Assembly (NCBI GenBank): GCA_000708835.1
Contig: DF237407.1
Location: 7,077 to 71,076, forward strand
DNA length: 64,000 nucleotides
Direction: 5' to 3'
From: Klebsormidium nitens
Taxonomy: Eukaryota; Streptophyta; Klebsormidiophyceae; Klebsormidiales; Klebsormidiaceae
In this document: positions 34,543 through 45,123 of the stretch, in pieces
Position numbering within the stretch: the first letter of the stretch is position 1
Layout of the letters: each line of letters starts with the position of its first letter
Position numbers and translations under genes: made by a program
Notes under the pieces: generated by a model
Databases searched by the model: none
The model's input: the letters and a program-made list of their open reading frames with translations, nothing else
Told to the model about the DNA's origin: nothing

Positions 34543-36080
34543 CGGCGTGCGGAAGCCGCACCAGTCCTTGCGGGATGCAAATGACCGTCTGTTCCTCCTA
34601 CTGCGTCTGCTTCCCGCTGGGTGCGACACCTGTCAACCAGCTGTCAAGATCGTGTGTCAACTACGCTCTTCTTCCCTACGCAACGTTCACTGCCGATCAG
34701 TGTCCGCTGCCACCCCCACCCCCCTTTGTCCCCAGACCCCCGCCCCACGGCTCTTTCCCCCCCGGTCCAAGCTCCGCCAAATCTCCCCCCCCGGCGGAAA
34801 AACCGCCGCCTCTGACAAACCCGCCCCCGGAGCAACCCCTTCTGATAAACCCACCTCCTCTGAACCATCCGCCGCCAACATAACCTCCTCCCGATCTGCC
34901 CCCCCCAATCAGCTGGCCGCCTCCCCACCAGCCCCCTTCAGTCAATCAGCCCCCACCCGAACAACCCGCTCCAGTCGGTTTGCCCTCCCCCGACCACCCC
35001 CTCCTACAACTCAATCCCCCCCGACCAGGCCCCTCCATTTCAGCCCCCAACCGAATTATCTCCCCCAATTCTCCGTCCCCCCCCGACCCGGCTCCTCCTG
35101 TTCAGCCCCCTCCGGACCAGGGCCCCCCAGGGGAACAGCCATTGCCGAAGCAACCGCCGCCAGGGGCGCTACCTGCCGACCAGCCTCCCCCGGTCTCTTT
35201 TCCACCACCCGAGCAACCTCCTCCAAACGAACCCCCTCCAGTTGACCCGAACCCCCCTTCCCCGGTTACCAGCCCTCCTTTTTATCAACCACCGCCTCCC
35301 GCTTTCCCGCCTGCTCTAGATCCCCCCTCGAGGGAGTCTCCAATGAACCAGCCGCCTCCCGATTCAGCACCTCCCCCACAAGTTCCCCAGTCCCCCTCCT
35401 CACAGCCGCCGCCGAACCTGCCCCCTCCTGCGAGTCCTCCGCCAAGTTCCCCCCCTTTGTTGAGAGCCACCCCGCACCCCCCCCACGCGCCTTGCGACCC
35501 GAACTTCGTCGACTCGTGCAGCGGCAGCGGCAACGGCACCGCCATCGCGATTACAATCTCGACGCGCGGGCGAAACGTGGATCTCCTGGAGGGGGGGTCC
35601 ATCACGCCCGCATTCAAGACCCCCGTTGCGGTCACGACGCTCGACTACGGAAGCACCCTCCCGGCAGTTTTTGCGGACGTCGTATCGGCGCTTTTTCTAA
35701 CGCAAACCCCAGCACACGGTTCCGGTTCCGCCCTGTTTTTCGCGCCGGACTCCGGCACGCTGGCGTTTCCGGTGTCCGGCCCGGCGCCCAGCGGATCGGT
35801 TTACATAAACGCGGGAGCGCAGCCGATGGGCTGCTCCGCGAGCGACGCGTGGCAAGCGGCAACTGGCGCGGCCCCGCGCGCGTGCGCATGGCGCGCGACT
35901 CTAGCGGGCCTCTACGCGCGGACCTATGATGCAATCGCCAACACGGCTGCCACGTCAGCTTTGCACCCGGAGAACGGGGGGGGGATCTACGGCTTGTACC
36001 TCTATAAGAAAGCGGAAATCGTGGTACCGAGCAGTACCGTAACGGTGGATCCCCCCAACGCGCCAGCATTCAGGGGGTAG
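34543..36080 (+). CDS. Proline-rich extracellular protein segment, interrupted by an in-frame TAA
   Basis: After a Cys-rich start, the frame runs into a long low-complexity region rich in PPP, PPPEQPPP and similar words, like the polyproline stalks of algal and plant wall glycoproteins. A TAA at 34881-34883 interrupts it, yet the same frame continues as proline-rich coding sequence to 36080. A globular part (about 35490-36070) follows with CDPNFVDSCSG, Asn-Gly-Thr glycosylation sites and two more Cys (MGCSAS, RACAW). No known domain was recognised. The role as a wall or surface glycoprotein is inferred from composition. The stop may be a true lesion, a base error, or lie in an unseen short intron. 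Confidence 0.55.
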
Positions 36081-36088
36081 CTGGGAGC

Positions 36089-36745
36089 ATGGGATTGGGG
36101 GGGGTGTTTGGATACTCGGCGTCCGTCTCAGGAACCGAGGGCGTCACCGTGTTTGCTGCGTATTTCCCTAGCGAGATACAGCCCGTCTACACGACAAGTT
36201 CCGTTTCCGGTGGCACCGGTTCTCACCGGAAGCTGCTGTCAACGGCAGAAACGGTGACCGCGCCAGTTGCGTCCGGCCTCTTGTATCTGAAGCAAGGAAA
36301 CCGGACGTATGCAACCGACAGCGGATCGCTTATGTTCGGGGGCGTAAGCGATGCGGGCGTGGACTACTTCTTCCTGTCCGCTTTCCAATACAACGACTGC
36401 ACGCCGCAACAGCTGGACAAAGTCGCGGCCTTCGACGGATGCCTTTGGACGGAAGTTCCGCACAGTATCACGCTCGCTTATAACGTCACGGCGCAGACTA
36501 TGGTGCTGGGGAACCTAGGAAACGGCACGTGGAACAGCGTCTACATGCTCTTGAGCGTTTCCTCCCTTCCCTTGCCGCCTCCGCCCCCACCTCTAGTTGT
36601 TACGTCGTCCCCCCCAGCGGTGAAAACGTCTGGAAGCGGCGACGGATTCTTAGTGCCGTTGTTAGGAGCTCTTGCGGGCGCATCGATAGTGAGTAGGTTA
36701 GTGTTTCTGGTAGCTAGCGGGAAGTGTAAATCACAAAGGGACTGA
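36089..36745 (+). CDS. C-terminal part of the proline-rich protein with a membrane segment
   Basis: Open frame of 218 codons in a different phase from the preceding segment, which ends at TAG 36078-36080. Both frames stay open through the C-run at 36051-36056, so one extra or missing base, or a short intron, would join them. It codes GVTVFAAYFPSEIQPVY, several NxT/S sites (NRTY, NVTA, NGTW), a short PPPPPPP stalk and then a hydrophobic segment (FLVPLLGALAGASIVSRLVF) with a basic tail. That suggests a type I membrane protein with an outside globular domain. The ATG at 36089 is probably not the true start. Confidence 0.55.
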   Translation: MGLGGVFGYSASVSGTEGVTVFAAYFPSEIQPVYTTSSVSGGTGSHRKLLSTAETVTAPVASGLLYLKQGNRTYATDSGSLMFGGVSDAGVDYFFLSAFQYNDCTPQQLDKVAAFDGCLWTEVPHSITLAYNVTAQTMVLGNLGNGTWNSVYMLLSVSSLPLPPPPPPLVVTSSPPAVKTSGSGDGFLVPLLGALAGASIVSRLVFLVASGKCKSQRD

Positions 36746-38709
36746 CTAGAGTTCTTAGTAGCTTTCCTGATTTCTTGATAGAGATCGAGACCAGCTTGCA
36801 GAGCGACCAGTTGTTGTAAACGTGCGTTCAAATTCAGCCTAGCTTCAGCGGAGTGGCTGAATCTGCGGCACGCTACGGAGTTCCTCTCACCCCTCTCAAG
36901 CCTGAGCATATGTGGTGATAGACGACCAAGCGGATTATGAAACTAGGGTGCGTCGATAACGAGGCCTTTAAGGAGCACTCAAAAAGCTGAGCGGACAGCA
37001 TATGTTCCACTTAGATGCTCCAGATAAGATTAGTAGTAGTAGTACAGATGGTGAAGAGGTATGATACTCTTAGCTCAAAGACATCGTGATGGTCCGGGGG
37101 TTAGTCTGCAGGCGCTGCGCACGAGTTGGCCGGCCAGGTTAGATATTGCTCGCGACTTAATTATGTTGTTAACTCGACAGATGACAGGTAGCAATCGTGT
37201 AAAGTACAATCATAGACCTTTCTCTAATAAAGTTTGAGAGTACGGTAGCTAGAACGCGGCGAAAGAAATCAGGTTCGACCGGGCGATGCAAATCCATAAA
37301 CTACTGCATCCATATTTCTGATTGTTCTACTTCAAGCTGCAAACGGATTTCCGTACGTCACCCTTTCGCTCGTTTCCCCACCGCCCCTCAAGCCTGAAGA
37401 AGCTAAATCTATTATATTGAAAGCGCGAGCCGGGCACAGAAGGCTCGCGCTCCTATGAGTACGTGACTATAGAAAACTAGCTGTTCACCTAATGACGGTT
37501 CGATGTATCCCACGATGACCAGATTAATTTGCAAAGATGGCCGGTCCGACACCTGCCATGGCCCGGGAACGAATTAGCTAGAACGACATTGGTGTATGAC
37601 ATCTTAAGCGCGGACGCCGTGCTGAGGCTGAGTGACGAGTTGCCTCCGAATTGCATGAAGGCATGTACTAGCTTAGCTTACCTCACGCAATCAAGCTCAA
37701 GAGTGGGCGGCTGGGAGTTTCATGCATGTACAACTAATTCATTCTTGCACGGTAGTCTTTTGTAACTCGTAGCGTGACGGTTCCGGTCACATGCATTGAT
37801 TGCATATAACGGCATTACGGGTGTATGATACTACGGCTCTTGCACAAATCATAAACACCTGTTCAATTCGTTAACCGTAAACATGTGATGATGACACTGA
37901 CATCAAAGATACTACTGCTCTTATCTTGGGCGCGTGGATCTAGTATCATATATTATAGTGTGTACTTCGCCGTCTCTGCAATATCATCGAGTTGTCCACA
38001 TCATGCATTAGTGCAACTTCATGGCGTGATGGCGTTGTTGAGGGCGGCACTCAGTGGCCGGGCGGCATACTACATAAAAGAATCGATTGAATATTGCTTA
38101 CCATCATTCCTTTGTACGGCAAGTATTCAGTATGCATGTTGCTGTGTGTAACCAGGCTTGCGTTTGAACCAGGCTTACAAGACGCTTGTTCGAAATCAAT
38201 CATGGACAGGCAGTTCATGCTGGCGCGCATGACCGGGCCGTAATTCTCAGTACTGAAATCTGCAATACTGAGCAAACTTGATGATCAACCCACTGAATCA
38301 GACTCAGAAGAACGAATGATGTAACATTCAAGCTAACAATCATTGCAATCAAAAAAGCAAGCGCCAAAAATATCCGGTGAGCATGCCAGAGTCACAATTG
38401 CTCAACTCTCAACAAAGCGCTGCCACTTCTTATTTATAGTATGTATTGCAGCGCGGCGGTCAAAATAAATATGTTCAGATGTCGGACTCGATCACAGGAA
38501 AGCTCTCTAGAGAAACCGACACACAACTCAATCTACCTCGCAACCACGCAGTGTGCGTCCTGAAGCTAAGTCGATTCTTCTGGCCCATTGTTCAAAAGCG
38601 TTGAATTGCTTGGTTCCTGGACTACGTCAATCCTACTGTCTCGTGTCCTGACACACAAACTCTGAATGAAGCCGAGCCTATCAAATCTGGGAATCTAAAG
38701 TGGGTGCTA
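36746..38709. other. Intergenic stretch, no gene seen
   Basis: AT-rich between about 36,950 and 38,660. It holds a short TAG microsatellite near 37,031-37,043. No exon-like frame was recognised. It separates two convergently transcribed loci. Confidence 0.6.
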
Positions 38710-40368
38710 CTACGGGTTGTTCCGAGGTTGCAAAACATCGATCTCGTGTGCCCCCTGCACGTTGAGTAGCTCTGACCGAAAGCTTGGCGGGATCGTGACA
38801 AGCGCCTGGATGCGCTTGGGGATCTTGAACTTCATTGTCGCGCTGTTGACCACCGGCTTCGGGAACGACTTCGACCAGTTGTGCGGGGCGCACGGGTAGT
38901 CGGCAAAACAGGTGGCGCGCACGGCCTCCCGGACGAGGCGCTGCGTCACAACGATCGAGAAGCTTTGGAACGGGGTGGGGAGCGTTTGGGCCTGCGTTGG
39001 GGACGGGGGTGATGGGTTTGCCGGGGTCGGCGCGGGCGACGTGGGGGGGGGGTGGGGCGAGCCGCTCGCAGAGGGGGGAGTCGCCGGGCTCTGGGGAGAT
39101 GGGGGCGCGGCCGATTGGAGGGCGGGAGCGGGCGGCGGGGCCTCTCTGACGCACTTCCACGACCCCCGCATCTGGGTTTGGTAGGTGCGCCCCGCCCCGG
39201 CTAGGTCGCGGTCCTCCGCAACCCGGCCGCGGCTGATAAGGGCTCCCCTCGTATACGGTTCGTTGCCATTCACGACGAGGAGTCGGCTCTCCGACCCGAC
39301 GCGGGGCCGCCGGCTCTGGTCGCTTATCTTGAAGCCCGCGACGACTTCTTGATCCCGCTTGACTTCCCGCCCTCGACCAAGCTTGCCCCCGCACGTGCCC
39401 AGAAGGGAGACGTATTTTATGAAGCCGAAAGTGCCGCCGGCAGTGGTCTCTGACGTGGCAGTCGCCCCAAAGGTGACCTTCTCCATCTCCGTGATCAGGT
39501 TGAAGTCGTAGTTTCGCCGCCGGGCAGTCGTGGACGTGTCGTCAGCCGGGCCAAACGTGACGTCGACTTTCGTCTGCACAAACCCGCACTCCCTTTCCTC
39601 GTTGACGAACTCGCCAGGGTCGGTTTCGGCGACCAGCGTCGCCTCCACAACGGCAGCCCCCGTGTCTACGTCCCGGCCAATTTCCAATTCCACCTCGCAG
39701 AATATGCTGGCCTCCTGCTGACTCGAGCCCTGCCCCGATCCAACGGGGTTTCCGACCGAGTTAATCACCTTCTGAAACTCAACCTTGACTTTCAGCTTGT
39801 CGGCCGCTCCTTGGGCCCCGCTTCCGGGCACTCCCCCCGGGCTGCCTCCCCCGGTTCCTCCCCCGCTCCCCACCCCGACACCCTGGCTCGAGCCCGATTG
39901 ACTGTTGGGGGAACTAGCCAGTACAGACCGCTGAACCGAGCTCACTTGGTTTCCGCCCGCAAAAAAGAAGCGCAAGACGCCCCCCCACGAGAGATCGAGC
40001 ACCTGCAGAGGAACCACCCCTGGACCCACTTCACCCGTGGCCCCCCCGCCTATTCCGTCCCCTCTCGGAACCCCCCGTTCCGATTCCGCCCCATCTCCCC
40101 GTGCGGCGCGGTTGTCCCTGGGCCTGCCTGTGCCGCTGCGGAGCAACGCAATCAGCTGAAATCCGGCCTCCTTCCACCCCGCCGCAGATGCTCGGTACGC
40201 GTCTGGGGTGACACGTGGCAGCTCGCGGATGCGCACGTCGCCGTGGCTGTCGGCCAAGTCGACCTCCGCCGCTTCCACGCCGACTCCGATCGCCTGCGCC
40301 ATATGGTCGGCCGACAGGAAGCGCGCAGTGTAAGGGTAGCGCTCGTCGGAGGACGCCTGCGGATTCAT
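38710..40368 (-). CDS. Unrecognised single-exon protein, 552 aa, with Gly- and Pro-rich linkers
   Basis: A long uninterrupted frame with high GC in third positions, unlike the intron-rich genes around it. The first ATG is at 40368. There is no signal peptide or membrane segment. The N-terminal part (about 1-130) and a middle part with LKVKVEFQKVINSVG, FCEVELEIGRDVDTG and NYDFNLITEMEKVTFG look globular. A Gly/Ser linker (GVGVGSGGGTGGGSPGG) and a Pro/Ser/Ala linker (PPTSPAPTPANPSPPS) separate them from a C-terminal part with SFSIVVTQRLVREAVRATCF and KIPKRIQALVTIPPSF. I do not recognise a family. Length and codon pattern argue that it is a real gene. Confidence 0.65.
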   Translation of the reverse strand: MNPQASSDERYPYTARFLSADHMAQAIGVGVEAAEVDLADSHGDVRIRELPRVTPDAYRASAAGWKEAGFQLIALLRSGTGRPRDNRAARGDGAESERGVPRGDGIGGGATGEVGPGVVPLQVLDLSWGGVLRFFFAGGNQVSSVQRSVLASSPNSQSGSSQGVGVGSGGGTGGGSPGGVPGSGAQGAADKLKVKVEFQKVINSVGNPVGSGQGSSQQEASIFCEVELEIGRDVDTGAAVVEATLVAETDPGEFVNEERECGFVQTKVDVTFGPADDTSTTARRRNYDFNLITEMEKVTFGATATSETTAGGTFGFIKYVSLLGTCGGKLGRGREVKRDQEVVAGFKISDQSRRPRVGSESRLLVVNGNEPYTRGALISRGRVAEDRDLAGAGRTYQTQMRGSWKCVREAPPPAPALQSAAPPSPQSPATPPSASGSPHPPPTSPAPTPANPSPPSPTQAQTLPTPFQSFSIVVTQRLVREAVRATCFADYPCAPHNWSKSFPKPVVNSATMKFKIPKRIQALVTIPPSFRSELLNVQGAHEIDVLQPRNNP

Positions 40369-41074
40369 CGGGATTTTGAGGTCGGGCTGCTCTTTTGTGC
40401 CAATCGTGCGCAAGTTCGCAAAAGAAGGATCATTCCGAAAGCGGTTTAGTGTACATTCAAATTCCTAGAATTCAAGACTTCAAAAGAGCATGTCGGTGCG
40501 TTTTCGGGATGATATACAAACTCCCTGCCTTAGAAGTACGGAAAGCCAGCAGCAACAACAGTACAAGGCGGGGGGATCCCAAGAACTTCGACGCAAATAT
40601 TGCACACCAGGTTTTTTGTGACGTCTGTACGAAAATATCAAGGGAAAGGGTTCAAAAATACAGAATCCCTGCAGTTTTTCAAGACCGGAGAGTAGGAGGA
40701 ACTACAGTGCGTCGATGTGCATGAATCAGGGTTCTCGCGAAAATGAATAAGCATGTTTTTTTCCAACCTTTACGGGCAGTACTATGCTCTACTGGTGCTA
40801 TAATAGAAAGAGAACGAGAGACGACTGAGCTGCTGTCCGGGAAAACTCTCTTTGATTTTCTCTGCACGCGCTAATCAAATGCCTCGATTGACACTTCTCT
40901 CCTCTCGCTTAAACCGACGGAGGTCAGCCCTGACCTCAGGATATGGATGGTTAAACGCAAGTACTGACCCTAAAGTAGCTTGTTTTACTGGAAATCCGCT
41001 TTGAGAGTAAGATGAAAGACCGTCTACGGTGAAGTGGCGACACATCAAGGACCAGAAAGGAAGAGCCACCTTAC

Positions 41075-44000
41075 CTTTCCCCAGGCCAGCACCAGCCTGT
41101 CGACGTTCGACAGCGACTCCACCAGGCCGTACTTGAGGGCGACCTGAACGAGGGCCGCAGCAACAGGGATGCCCGCAGAGTCCACCCGATCGACATGGTC
41201 CGCTGCCAGCATGTCGCTCAGCTTTCGGACTACGTGCTGGGCCGTTTCCTGCAAGCATAAGATGTGATTGAGTTCGAATGACGGACTGGCGAGCGAGAAG
41301 AGAAAGGCTGCCTAAGTTCGTGTCGCCGGGTTCGACTAGCATCTCCCTTTCCCCTAAAACCCTAAAACCCTAAACTTAGGGGGCTAAGTTTGGATCCATT
41401 AAGTACTCAGTACCTTTACGAGAGGAGGATTATTTGAAGCCACAAAGGATGCAGGCCTTGCTCTGAACTGCAAACCTTGAGAACCGAAATTTGTCAAGCC
41501 CAATCCTAAAGCGGGCAAGAGGTTTGGAGCTGAAAAGCGCCGGTCAGAAGATAAGGGCAAACCTTTAGCAGAGTTTCGGGCTGGAACACATGAAGTAGAT
41601 GAAAGACAAGATGATGCAGCTATAATTAAAATACTTGTACTCAGTGACGTGTAGAAAAATGCTACACTAGGATCTTACAAATGCGGAAAAGCAAAGGACT
41701 GTCCGCGAAGCGTACCTGTTCGAGGGCCTGACTATGAAGAGCAACCGCGGCCCTCATGCGGTCGTCAAAATCAACTTTCTTCGAGGCCAGGACTGTCAGT
41801 AAGTCCTCGGTCGCCCTCGTCTGGTGAGACAATATCTCCTCTGCGGGATAGAGAGGACCGCTTTAGTGCACAGTGTATTATCTGGACCTTATTGACAAGA
41901 GAACGCGAAAAACAAAAGTTGATAAAATAACAAAACATATATTGACGAAAGTTGATCGGAGGCGACAGATTTGTCCCAAAGCTAAGGTATCACAGTGTCC
42001 GGAAGCTGCTCCAGATGCCAATGGAAGTGCAGCTTCGCGTAGCAAACAAGAGACGACATATTCAAAAGGTCAACGGACTGTTTAGATTTCAGCATCAAGG
42101 CTTCAAGCAGTGGTTCGAATTTCTGGGCTTGAAAAGATGCATTTTCGACGTTCCTGTGTGTACAACAAACAGCCTCGTGTTAACAGAGCTGCCGCCTGAC
42201 TTTCGTTTCGTATCTCGAAGCCTTTGGACAAGAGAAACGCCACACGAAGAGCTTGAGAGAAATACTAGCACGTAAACTCACCGTATACGTACGGTTCGCA
42301 CACAGCCGCCACCGGAAACACCAACCAACGAGCCGAGTCGTCGGAGCCTTCAGGGAGCGCTTGAATACGGCTGTGGCGAGCAACTGCCTCTGCAGGCGAT
42401 ACGGTCGCCCCTTCTGCCTGCTCAAAACTTGGCGGCTGATTCCGATGCATCGATTGGAGCTGCTCTGCAAAGCCCCCGTTGGTTTTCCTCGCGCCTCCTT
42501 TCCTGACCCCGCCCGCCTGCCCAGTCGGGCCCCCCGCACCTTTCGGCTTGCCCCTTTCCGCGACCGCCCCCTCCTGCCCGGTTGAAAACACGGAGAGTCC
42601 ATGTTCGCTCCCGCTCCCAAGCGCGTCCCCTGCCCCAGATAGAGTTCCAGTCACTGCTCCTTCGCCCCTTTCGCCAATTCCGTCCCCCTGCCCGTTTGAA
42701 ACCTCGGCAATGTCTTCCTTTTCCTCCGCCCCAAAGGCGTTCCCTAAGGCCCCCGCCCCTTCCTGCTCGCCCATCTCGCCGACCGCCCCCCCCTGCCCAA
42801 GAACAGTTGCGGCAGTTGCTTGCCCGCTTGTTCTCCAAGGCGCATGCCTTCCGGCCGGCGAGCTCCTGGCAGACTCTCGCTCGCCATTCTTCTCCACCCC
42901 GCGCCCCTGCCTTGGTGAGATGTCGATGGCCCTTCGCTCGCCCCTCTCCCCTACTGGCACGTTCAATTGCCCGGTTGACACCTTAGCGGCCTGCTCGCTT
43001 TCTTCAAAGACCGCTCCCCCGACTTTGTGTGCAGCCCACCCCCTGATGACCTTTTCTAGCAGTTTCCCGCCAACTGGCATGTACATCCAACTCTGCTCTT
43101 CAAAGCAGCTGCTAACTCGTTGTTGTATAAGCGGGTCGAGGGGGCCTGCCAATGTTAACATGTTCTCTGCTAGGTCCTCAAGAACAACCCCAAACGACAG
43201 CCTATTCAAGGCCTCGCACGCTTCGGTCCGCACGTTTATAAACGAGGAGGCCATCTGCTTCAAAATAACCACGAGCAGCGACGGGGTCGTCTTCCTTGAG
43301 CGTCCCAACATACCTAGAAAGGAGCAAAGCCTTTCTGATTCACCTTGATCATTCAGGTAATCCAAAATTCCTCCCACGAACTCCGGTGGCACACCACCGG
43401 CTTGCCAAAGTGTACAAATAAAGGCCAAAACAGCCCGGTTTCGTGTAGTTGTCGCCGCCTCTTTCAATGCCTCCAAGGCTTCTGGCGAAAGCGCACGTGT
43501 GAAGGGGATGTTCTTGACAGCTGATGTGATTTCATCTCCCAGTTGTCGCACCAGGGCCTTCAAAACGTCGCCAGTCAGAGCTTCTTCCCCAACCATCACG
43601 AGGGCTTCTAGCACTTTCGAGAGCACGCTCGGATACGCATCCAGTCCCCAATCCAGTGAAGCCAATACCTCGGCAAGCCAGTTTACCCTCTGAAGAACAC
43701 TTTCCCGTCCTCCGTTCAAAACATATTCAATGGCTGCCCCTTGCGCTTGCATGGCTACCTCCTGCGCTTGCTTGGCAGCTTCCTTTCGGTCCGCTTCAAT
43801 GCGCCGAAGAGCAGCTGTATGCCTTTCCACTATTTCCTTGGCGCTTGCTTGGATAGCGTAATCTGATGACTTTCGCAAGGATGCCACAGCTTCCATCATT
43901 TCAGGCACAGCCGCCTTCTCCTCCAACGCCTCAAAAGAGCGCAAAGCTGCTCTTTGCACGGAAACATTGCTGGACTGCACCAACAAGCTTGCAAGCCCCT

Positions 44001-45123
44001 TCAGCACATTCGGTGTTGCTGCTTGCTTTCCAAGGGCAACTACGCAGTTCAAGGCAGCGCTTTGCACGTTCGGGTCGAGGGACTCGGCTAGCTGCACCTC
44101 GAGCCCTTGGACAATCAGAGGGATTGCTGCGGAACACCCAACTTCCCCGACAGCTCTCAATACTGCCAATAAAATCCGCGGCATCGGAGGAGATTCTAGC
44201 ATTGAAGCCCCAAGAACAGCCAGCGCTTTTTGGAATTGGGGCAGACCACGGTCGCCGTCAAGCATCTCACTCAACAGACTTCCAAGGGCCTTGATAGATG
44301 ACCGGCGTAGGTGCTCCTCCGGTGAGTGAGCCGTAAACTCGATAAGGGCATCTAAAATGTTGGATTCCGCGGCAGCTGGCCCCATGCACCTGACGGCTTT
44401 GACGGCTGCTACTTGCTGCTCCACTTGCGCGCCGGTGGTCATGAGCTTCAGCAACTCTTTGAGCAGTTTAGAAGATGCCGCCTCCCGTGCCAGGGGAGGG
44501 TACCGCAAAATGTCGAGTGCGGTTTGCCACTCCCAGCTCTCTGGTGATGCCACTGACGCCACGAGGGCATCCAAAAGCTCTTCAAACCCCTCAAATTCAG
44601 AGATTGGTTTTCCAGCACGAAATTGTACAATCACAATAATACCACTCTCAAGCAGCCCTTTGCTACCTTCGAAAATAATTTGAAGAGCCTCGAGTGCATT
44701 TCTGCGCTCTCTTTCTTGAGAACCTACCACCAGCAGCGCAAGCTCTTTTATCAGGCCTTCGACGATTGTGGTCTTTGACTTGTCTAAAGCGCCGAAAGTG
44801 AACGCTCTGACCGCCATCCTGATTTCTGCGTTTGACAAAGACGACCTTACATCCTCCACCACTTTGACCAGATCCGGATCCGCGGTAGTTGGGTTCTCTG
44901 TCACTACCACTGGCACACTCGTGGCTCCCAGCTGGGTAGCTGTTCTTGACAATAGATTTGGCTTGCTGATTGGGGAGGGCTCCCTCTCTGGCGGCTTCTT
45001 TTGCAAGTCCCCTTCCTTTACAGAAGGTGACTGATAGGTGGCGCTCTTGGGTGCGCTCTCGGTTGTGTCCATGGGTGTAGCGAGTATATCACGCCGGTTT
45101 GAGAAGAGAGATGTATCCTGCAT
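41075..45123 (-). CDS. HEAT/armadillo-like repeat protein with Gly/Glu-rich C-terminal region
   Basis: Large exon 45123-42282 joins in frame to 41840-41716 and 41248-41075 (about 1,047 codons); the last exon is not resolved. Residues about 60-650 form helical repeats with motifs such as VQSAALNCVVALGKQAATPN, VSVQRAALRSFEALEEKAAV and VRTEACEALNRLSFG, typical of HEAT/ARM solenoids that act as protein-binding scaffolds. An Ala/Gln/Glu helix with AAKQAQEVAMQAQGAAIEYV interrupts them. Residues about 690-900 are low-complexity Gly/Glu repeats (GERGE, GQGG, GAVGEMGEQEGAGA). The spliced tail reads EEILSHQTRATEDLL. Two starts are possible: 45123, whose ATGCAG also looks like a splice acceptor, and 45072 (CCCATGGAC, better context). 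The partner is unknown. Confidence 0.75.
41352..41375 (+). repeat. Interstitial telomere-like repeat (CCCTAAAA)
   Basis: Two perfect CCCTAAAA units and a third, CCCTAAAC, lie in an intron of the HEAT-like gene. The complement is TTTTAGGG, a telomere variant known from some green algae. It is too short and too internal to be a chromosome end. Confidence 0.75.

Noticed and set aside
34535-35245. 236-codon Pro/Ser-rich frame
   Set aside because: Alternative phase of the proline-rich region. The frame continuing from the Cys-rich exon is the one supported by the splice at 33968/34543.
38681-39394. 237-codon minus-strand frame rich in Arg and Pro
   Set aside because: Overlaps the 552-aa frame in another phase; high GC keeps it open and it has no independent support.
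41352-41375. Chromosome end suggested by telomere-like units
   Set aside because: Only three units, inside an intron, with coding sequence on both sides.
42479-43348. 289-codon plus-strand frame
   Set aside because: Exactly antisense to the HEAT-like exon in its low-complexity Gly/Glu region. GC-rich repeats keep the opposite strand open, and the Pro/Ser-rich translation is a shadow.
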